Positions 16,345-20,980 of a DNA stretch of 20,980 nucleotides are shown piece after piece. The stretch lies in NCBI GenBank assembly GCA_017995495.1, contig JAGOIS010000008.1:1-20980 (forward strand), given 5' to 3'. This DNA comes from Candidatus Cloacimonadota bacterium. GTDB taxonomy: Bacteria; Cloacimonadota; Cloacimonadia; Cloacimonadales; Cloacimonadaceae. The notes below the pieces were generated by a model. It did not search any database. It was not told where the DNA came from and worked only from the letters and a program-made list of their open reading frames with translations. Made by a program: the position numbers and the translations under genes. The number at the start of each line of letters is the position of its first letter. Positions within the stretch are counted from its first letter, which is position 1.

Positions 16345-17827
16345 CTTCAGGGCCCTGCGCCTCTATCTGATCCTCGGGAGCCTGCTGATCTTTGTCGCCT
16401 TTGCCATCTACGCCCAGATCCTGATCCAAAATGCCAAGCGCGAACAGGAATACGTTCCCCGCATATTCGCCAAGTACATTGCCTATACCGATGGCTACCT
16501 GAAGCAGTCGGAAAAATACGCACAAATGCTGGCCGAAATCACCTCCCAAAGGTTTGAATCCTTGCAGGAGGAAGATTTTCAATCCGCCATCAGCAACTAT
16601 GTTTTCTTCGAATTTCCCAAGAAAAATCCAATCCCTGTCATCATCACCGACGCCGACACCATCCCCCAATTCTGGAATCAGGTTCAGGTGCCGTCAGACA
16701 TTAGCTATGATGACCTGCCTGAAGACTCCAGACTCCTGCTGCATCAGGAAATGGAGAAAATGAACCGGACCGAACTGAAGGAACGAGGCAACATCATCAA
16801 CTATGTCTATATCGCCAAACCTGTATCGCTTCAGGATTTCATCAAAGGCATCGATTACTCGGTGGTGGTCACTGACCGCGCCAAGAATCCTCGTTACTGG
16901 CGGAATATGGACGTTCCGGAAAACCTGGCCTGGGAGCAGATTTCGGCCGCAGAACGATCCCTGCTGAAGGAAAAAATGCAGCAGATGAGCGAAGTCCCCG
17001 TTGCCCAAGCTTCCGAACAGCTGGGCTACATCTATTTCACTGCTCCCAAGTCGTTGTCGCGCATCGGGTCCCTGGTTTTGTTGGAGTTGCTGTTGGTAGG
17101 CTTGATCCTGGCTTTCGGCGCTTACGGCCTGATCTTGCTGCATCGCACTGAGAAGGACACCCTCTGGATTGGCCTCGCCAAAGAAACATCACACCAGTTC
17201 GCCACTCCGATAACCTCGCTGTTGGGATGGCTGGAGCGCTTGCGTTTCAGCCCGCCGGGGTCGATGTCTCAGGAAGAATACAACAAAGTGCTGGATCAAA
17301 TGACCACAGACCTTGATCTGCTGAGTTACAACGCCTCCCGCTTCGGCAAGGTGGGCTCGCAGACAAAACTCAACCCAGTGGAGCTTCATTCCTTGCTGGA
17401 AGAGATCAGCTCCTATTTCCAGGCCCGACTGCCCCATCTTGGCTCCCGCATCGAACTCCACCTCATTTCCAAGATCCAGGGAGTTAATGTGCTGCTGGAT
17501 AAGGATTTATTTAAGTGGGCTATGGAAAACCTGATCAAAAACTGCGTGGATGCCATGTCGCAAAAGGGCGGTAACATCTTTGTGACCGCCACCCAGAACA
17601 AACAGCACGTGTACATTCATGTCCGCGACGAAGGCAAGGGCATCGCCCGCTCGCAATGGAAGAAGATCTTCGAGCCCGGCGTAACCACCAAGACACGCGG
17701 CTGGGGGCTGGGCCTCAGCCTGGCCAAGCGCATCATCGAAGAGTATCATCATGGCCACATCCGCGTGCTGGAAAGCACCTTGGGTGAAGGCACCACCTTC
17801 GAGATCAAGCTCAGTAAAGAACAGTGA
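16286..17827 (+). CDS. sensor histidine kinase with duplicated extracytoplasmic module
   Basis: Membrane sensor kinase, 513 residues. TM1 is about 25-44 and TM2 about 261-285, enclosing a sensor region of about 215 residues. That region holds two similar modules, 115-179 and 190-254, each beginning V-x-x-TD and running through P-x-x-W-x-N and a charged helix to Y-(V/I)-Y. After TM2 comes the dimerisation helix with phospho-acceptor H303 in SHQFATPITSLLGW, a form common in Bacteroidota and relatives. The ATPase domain shows the N box (ENLIKNCVDAM, 414-424), G1 (DEGKGIA, 448-454), F (IFEPGVTTK) and G2 (GWGLGLS, 472-478). No HAMP is evident. ATG 16286 with GGAG upstream lies inside mazG; no better later start exists. 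No response regulator is in the window, so its partner is unknown. Confidence 0.92.
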   Translation: MKQALKNSTPSGISRKKTDNFRALRLYLILGSLLIFVAFAIYAQILIQNAKREQEYVPRIFAKYIAYTDGYLKQSEKYAQMLAEITSQRFESLQEEDFQSAISNYVFFEFPKKNPIPVIITDADTIPQFWNQVQVPSDISYDDLPEDSRLLLHQEMEKMNRTELKERGNIINYVYIAKPVSLQDFIKGIDYSVVVTDRAKNPRYWRNMDVPENLAWEQISAAERSLLKEKMQQMSEVPVAQASEQLGYIYFTAPKSLSRIGSLVLLELLLVGLILAFGAYGLILLHRTEKDTLWIGLAKETSHQFATPITSLLGWLERLRFSPPGSMSQEEYNKVLDQMTTDLDLLSYNASRFGKVGSQTKLNPVELHSLLEEISSYFQARLPHLGSRIELHLISKIQGVNVLLDKDLFKWAMENLIKNCVDAMSQKGGNIFVTATQNKQHVYIHVRDEGKGIARSQWKKIFEPGVTTKTRGWGLGLSLAKRIIEEYHHGHIRVLESTLGEGTTFEIKLSKEQ

Positions 17828-17842
17828 AACCAGGAGTATTGA

Positions 17843-19372
17843 ATGCGTCATCTGCTTAGTTCAGCCCAGATGAAGGATCTGGATCTGCGCACCATCAAAG
17901 ATTTCGGGCTTCCAGCCAGGGTCCTGATGGAAAACGCCGGCAGGTCCTGCGCCGAAACCATTGTCGACAATTATCCAGACCGGCTTGCCGGACCCATCTG
18001 CGTTCTTTGCGGCAGCGGCAACAACGGCGGCGACGGTGCCGTGATCTCCCGCTACTTGAGCAATTGGGGATGCGAGGTCACCATCTTGCATGTAGCCACA
18101 GGCAGGCTCAGCCCGGAAACTCAGGTCAATCTTGAACTCTGCAAAAAAATGGGCCTTTCCATCCAGTCAATTACCTCAGCCGATAACCTGAAATTGGCGC
18201 GGGGTCGCATTGGCAAGAGCAGCCTGGTGATCGACGCCATCTTTGGCACAGGATTCAAGGGCGAATTGAAACCCTGGCTGGATGAATTTATCACCGCGGT
18301 CAACTGTGTAACCCCGTTTACGGTTTCCGTGGATATCCCCTCCGGCCTTGACTCCGACACAGGCTATGGCAAAACCTGCATCGAAGCCGATGCCACTATC
18401 GCCATCGCCAGCATGAAAACCGGCCACGTGACCGGCATTGGCAGTGGCACTTGCGGCAATTGTCACTGGGTGGATATCGGCATTCCCTCCAAATTGTACC
18501 AGGGCTTGAAAGCCGTGAAGCTGTACCAGCCAGAGGACTTCCTCCCCCCGCTGCGCATTGCGGAAGCCCACAAAAACTATTATGGCAAGGTCTTCATTTT
18601 CGGCGGTGTCCCGGGTTTCACCGGAGCCTCGGTGATGGCCGCCCAGGCGGCGTTGAGAGCGGGTTGCGGGTACGCTTGCGTGCTCCCTCGCATTGAGCTT
18701 ATGGCTGTTTACACCCTCAAACTCACCGAAGCACTTTCTCTGGCCATCCCCGAACTTCCGCGCACGGGAAAGCCTGATGCCAAAGCCCTGCTCCATCTTC
18801 TCTCTGACGCTTCCGCGGTGCTGATCGGACCCGGCCTCGGGCGTGACGATTATGCCCTCCAGCTTTTGAAGATCGTGCTCAAAAACGTGGAGGCACCGTT
18901 GGTGGTGGACGCGGATGGGATCAACCTGATCTCCGAAAATCCCGATCTCCTGAAATATCTCTCCAGGCAAAACATACTCCTAACGCCGCACTGGGGTGAA
19001 TTTGCCCGCCTTACGGGAGTGGCCACTTTCGACCTGCTTCAAGACAGCCTGGGATTCCTGCGCGAGTTCGTTGCCAAACACTCCGCCAGGGTCCTGCTGA
19101 AGAGTTATTACAGTATCTATCACGACGCAAATCAGACAGTGATCAACACCTCCGGCAATGACGGCCTGGCCACTGGTGGCAGCGGAGACGTGCTGGCAGG
19201 CATCATCACTTCATTTTTGGCGCAGAGGGAGAGCATTCCCAACGCCGCCATCAAGGCATCCTATCTGCTGGGAAGAACCGCGGAGATCCTGGCCCAAAAA
19301 CGTGACGCAGCCTCGATTTTGCCCACGGACATCATCGCCAGCTTGTTTATCAAGGAAGATGAGCCAGCATGA
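17843..19372 (+). CDS. nnr: bifunctional NAD(P)H-hydrate epimerase / ADP- or ATP-dependent dehydratase
   Basis: Metabolite-repair enzyme that restores hydrated NADH and NADPH. The N-terminal YjeF_N domain (about 1-215) epimerises the R and S hydrates; its nucleotide loop is G57-S-G-N-N-G-G-D-G65, followed by VIDAIFGTG near 130 and DIPSGLDSD. The C-terminal ribokinase-like domain (about 225-505) dehydrates the S form; its signature is N435-T-S-G-N-D-G-L-A-T-G-G-S-G-D449. The 509-residue fused form is the usual bacterial one (E. coli YjeF/NnrD arrangement). AGGAG lies six bases before ATG 17843. It follows the kinase gene by 15 bases and overlaps the next gene by four bases (ATGA). Confidence 0.95.
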   Translation: MRHLLSSAQMKDLDLRTIKDFGLPARVLMENAGRSCAETIVDNYPDRLAGPICVLCGSGNNGGDGAVISRYLSNWGCEVTILHVATGRLSPETQVNLELCKKMGLSIQSITSADNLKLARGRIGKSSLVIDAIFGTGFKGELKPWLDEFITAVNCVTPFTVSVDIPSGLDSDTGYGKTCIEADATIAIASMKTGHVTGIGSGTCGNCHWVDIGIPSKLYQGLKAVKLYQPEDFLPPLRIAEAHKNYYGKVFIFGGVPGFTGASVMAAQAALRAGCGYACVLPRIELMAVYTLKLTEALSLAIPELPRTGKPDAKALLHLLSDASAVLIGPGLGRDDYALQLLKIVLKNVEAPLVVDADGINLISENPDLLKYLSRQNILLTPHWGEFARLTGVATFDLLQDSLGFLREFVAKHSARVLLKSYYSIYHDANQTVINTSGNDGLATGGSGDVLAGIITSFLAQRESIPNAAIKASYLLGRTAEILAQKRDAASILPTDIIASLFIKEDEPA

Positions 19373-20085
19373 AACCAAGAATCCTCATGATCTTCACCAT
19401 TGCTCTAATGCTGATGGTTCAGGCCTGTTCCGGCGAGCCCGGCGAAAGCGGGGCCGCAGGTAAAAACAATAAAGAACAAGGAGACAGTTTGAAAACACTC
19501 GCCGACATCAACACCCCCATCTTCTGGGCGGAGGGACATCCGGGCAAACTGGACCGGGAAAACTGGGTGATCGAGGTCACCGGGGCTTGTGACAAGCCAC
19601 GTTCCTTCACCTGGAACGAACTAAACGCCCTTCCCCAGACAGAGGTTGACGGCCGCCTCACCAGTGTGACCCGCTGGTCTTCAAGAGGGCTCTGGAAAGG
19701 CGTCTCCCTCTCCACCCTGCTGGATGAGGTTGGGGCCAAACCGTCCTGCCAATACCTGCGTTTCTGGTCTGTGGGCGAGACCTATGACACTTCGATCCCC
19801 ATTGATGTGGCCCGCATGGAAAAATCGCTGCTTGCCCACACTTTCAATCATCAGTATCTGAGTGAGGATTACGGTGGCCCCGTGCGCGCCTTCATACCCT
19901 ATCTTTGGGGCTACAAATCCGCCAAATCGGTGGTTAAGGTGGAATTGACGGAATCCTACGTCCCCGGATTCTGGGAAAAACGGGGCTACACAGACAGCGC
20001 CGAGATCGAAGCCGGGCCTTGCCGTGATATGAATGATGGCGGCGCCATCAAGCAGATACCTGGCCCGGGCGAAGTGGAATTTTGA
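19369..20085 (+). CDS. lipoprotein with sulfite-oxidase/MsrP-like molybdopterin fold, metal-ligand Cys replaced
   Basis: The 238-residue product matches the oxidoreductase molybdopterin-binding family (PF00174): WVIEVTG at 66-72, the VTRWS-x-x-G-LWKG segment at 100-111, and YGGPVRAFIPYLWGYKSAK at 168-186 all fit. In catalytic members the segment before W-S carries a cysteine that binds molybdenum (CVxxWS). Here the equivalent residue is S99 (codon AGT) in TSVTRWS. The N-terminus is a Sec lipoprotein signal with lipobox V-Q-A-C20 and no twin arginine, although cofactor-loaded members are exported by Tat. Both facts suggest it may not carry molybdopterin, or binds it differently (inference). 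Its start overlaps the nnr stop (ATGA), so translation is probably coupled. Confidence 0.85.
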   Translation: MKPRILMIFTIALMLMVQACSGEPGESGAAGKNNKEQGDSLKTLADINTPIFWAEGHPGKLDRENWVIEVTGACDKPRSFTWNELNALPQTEVDGRLTSVTRWSSRGLWKGVSLSTLLDEVGAKPSCQYLRFWSVGETYDTSIPIDVARMEKSLLAHTFNHQYLSEDYGGPVRAFIPYLWGYKSAKSVVKVELTESYVPGFWEKRGYTDSAEIEAGPCRDMNDGGAIKQIPGPGEVEF

Positions 20086-20131
20086 GCTGCTCAATTGTAT
20101 TGGTGAAGGGGCCTCAAAATGCTGATTATTG

Positions 20132-20160
20132 TTGACACAGGTCCCCATTTGCCTTATTAT
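20132..20160 (+). promoter_or_regulatory. sigma-70-type promoter
   Basis: TTGACA (20132-20137) is perfect, the spacer is 17 bases, and the -10 is TATTAT (20155-20160), one base off consensus. Transcription would start near 20167, giving a leader of about 30 bases with AAGGA eight bases before ATG 20198. This is the best promoter match in the window and marks the end of the upstream operon. Confidence 0.7.
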
Positions 20161-20197
20161 ATTGTAAACATGAATTATGCCCCCAAGGAAGTGATAG

Positions 20198-20707
20198 ATG
20201 CCCAACTTAAGTAAAAACGGCGTTCTGATTAGGCTGCTGCTGGCTCTCTTTCTGGTCTCGATCCTGGGTGTTCTGGCCGCCCAAAGCAACACGGATGAGT
20301 TCGATCTGATGAAAACCTTCGTCCTGCCCAAGACCGCCGTTCCTATCAGTGAACTGGTCCAGGAGGGCGACATGTGGTCCCTGGACGGCCTGCCGTTCAG
20401 CGGAATTGCCTTCGAACGCTTCGAAAACGGCAACCTTGCCCGGGTTATCAGCCTCTTCAGAGGTTTGCAGCAAGGCCCGATGTACCTTTGGTATCCCGAC
20501 GGCGCCCCGCAAATGAGCGCCATCTACCGCCTTGGCAAGCTTAACGGACGTTTCCTCGGCTGGTATCGCAACGGCCGCATAATCTACGACATGGCCATCA
20601 ACCAATCCGGTTATGCTGGAGATTATTTTGGCAGGGAAGGAGATGAGGCCAGCGAGGATTCCGACGAGCGGGAAGGAGACACCAACGAGCCCAGAGACGG
20701 AGATTGA
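20198..20707 (+). CDS. small exported protein with MORN-like repeats
   Basis: The 169-residue product starts with a signal peptide (about 1-28, hydrophobic core LLLALFLVSILGVLAA), so it is likely periplasmic or surface-exposed. The mature part has short repeats of the type G-x-x-F/Y-x-x-x-G, for example FSGIAFERFENGNL, QGPMYLWYPDG and NGRFLGWYRNGRI, resembling MORN or YwqK-type antitoxin repeats, common in FCB-group exported proteins. The final 25 residues are strongly acidic and polar (EGDEASEDSDEREGD), probably disordered. ATG 20198 has AAGGA upstream and its own near-consensus promoter. The function is unknown; calling it an antitoxin would go beyond the evidence, as no toxin is adjacent. 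Confidence 0.75.
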   Translation: MPNLSKNGVLIRLLLALFLVSILGVLAAQSNTDEFDLMKTFVLPKTAVPISELVQEGDMWSLDGLPFSGIAFERFENGNLARVISLFRGLQQGPMYLWYPDGAPQMSAIYRLGKLNGRFLGWYRNGRIIYDMAINQSGYAGDYFGREGDEASEDSDEREGDTNEPRDGD

Positions 20708-20813
20708 GCCCAGTCCAAAGCCCCTGTGCCTCCTCCCGCATCGATCTGCCGGCGGTCTTTGGGAGCATGGGCTCAATGCTTGAGATATTTGAAACACCTG
20801 GCTTGGGGCCAGG
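20704..20813 (+). promoter_or_regulatory. structured leader upstream of panB (alternative hairpins)
   Basis: TTGAGCCCA (20704-20712, overlapping the preceding stop codon) pairs exactly with TGGGCTCAA (20768-20776), with an inner CTCCC (20733-20737)/GGGAG (20761-20765) pairing. The same CTCAA (20772-20776) can instead pair with TTGAG (20780-20784) across a 3-base loop, so the two structures exclude each other. A third hairpin, CCTGGC-TTGGG-GCCAGG (20797-20813), stands two bases before the panB ribosome site. There is no U-run. Attenuation or translational control is possible, but only the pairing is seen. Confidence 0.35.
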
Positions 20814-20826
20814 CAAGGAAGACTAG

Positions 20827-20980
20827 ATGACTAAGACCAGTTCCAAAAATGTACATTCATTCAGCGACCTGAAAAAAGCCGGAACCAGGATCACGATGGT
20901 TACAGCCTACGATTATTCGATGGCGCGCTGCGTGGCAGCCAGCGAGATCGACCTGATCCTGGTCGGCGACAGCCTGGGAA
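20827..20980 (+). CDS. panB: 3-methyl-2-oxobutanoate hydroxymethyltransferase, N-terminal part (partial)
   Basis: First committed enzyme of pantothenate (and so CoA) synthesis: it transfers a hydroxymethyl group from 5,10-methylene-THF to 2-oxoisovalerate, giving ketopantoate. Only 51 codons are in the window, but they are distinctive: [22 protein letters not shown] leads to LILVGDSLG, the start of the barrel with the metal-binding aspartate in VGDS. AAGGA lies seven bases before ATG 20827. The gene continues past the right edge. It follows the MORN-like gene by 119 bases containing several possible hairpins. Confidence 0.93.
   Translation, partial: MTKTSSKNVHSFSDLKKAGTRITMVTAYDYSMARCVAASEIDLILVGDSLG

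Noticed and set aside
20198..20707. MORN-like protein as part of a toxin-antitoxin pair
   Set aside because: It has a signal peptide and no toxin-like neighbour; YwqK-type naming in databases is a label of similarity only.

Overview
The window reads as a stretch of ordinary bacterial chromosome with standard genetic code, moderate-to-high GC and tight gene packing. The gene mix fits an anaerobe of the FCB/Bacteroidota-like assemblage: ferredoxin-linked pyruvate oxidoreductase, formyl-THF ligase, radical SAM enzyme, many Sec lipoproteins, and a histidine kinase of the 'HQ..TP' type common in Bacteroidota and relatives. Candidatus Cloacimonadota is my best guess, but this is inference from gene content. 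No phage, IS, CRISPR, tRNA or rRNA was seen.

Layout. (1) 1-5663, minus strand: a lipoprotein and a two-domain M16 metallopeptidase, 9 bases apart, followed after 128 bases by the first 696 codons of pyruvate:ferredoxin oxidoreductase, which runs off the left edge. (2) 5664-5964: a divergent intergenic region. (3) 5965-10831, plus strand: a SAM-dependent methyltransferase, formate-tetrahydrofolate ligase, a radical SAM enzyme whose N-terminus seems cut by an in-frame TGA, and a membrane-anchored exported protein. The gap before the ligase gene holds a perfect 71-base palindrome made of six copies of an 11-base unit. (4) 11014-20085: eight tightly spaced or overlapping genes, probably one operon: tpiA, serS, a Wzz-like chain-length protein, an O-antigen ligase/polymerase-like protein, mazG, a histidine kinase, a bifunctional NAD(P)HX repair enzyme, and a lipoprotein of the sulfite-oxidase/MsrP fold. 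(5) 20132-20707: a small exported protein with MORN-like repeats behind a near-consensus promoter, then panB, which starts at 20827 and runs off the right edge.

How the genes work together. PFOR and Fhs supply acetyl-CoA and one-carbon units; PanB uses the related methylene-THF for pantothenate and CoA. TpiA, SerS, MazG and Nnr are housekeeping (glycolysis, translation, clean-up of aberrant nucleotides and damaged NADH). The Wzz/Wzy pair concerns surface glycan assembly and may be tied to envelope sensing by the adjacent kinase.

Most interesting points: the 71-base palindrome; the in-frame TGA before the radical SAM gene; a molybdopterin-fold lipoprotein that has serine where the metal-binding cysteine should be and has no Tat signal; a duplicated sensor module in the kinase; and alternative hairpins upstream of panB. 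I found no clear new defence or mobile system.
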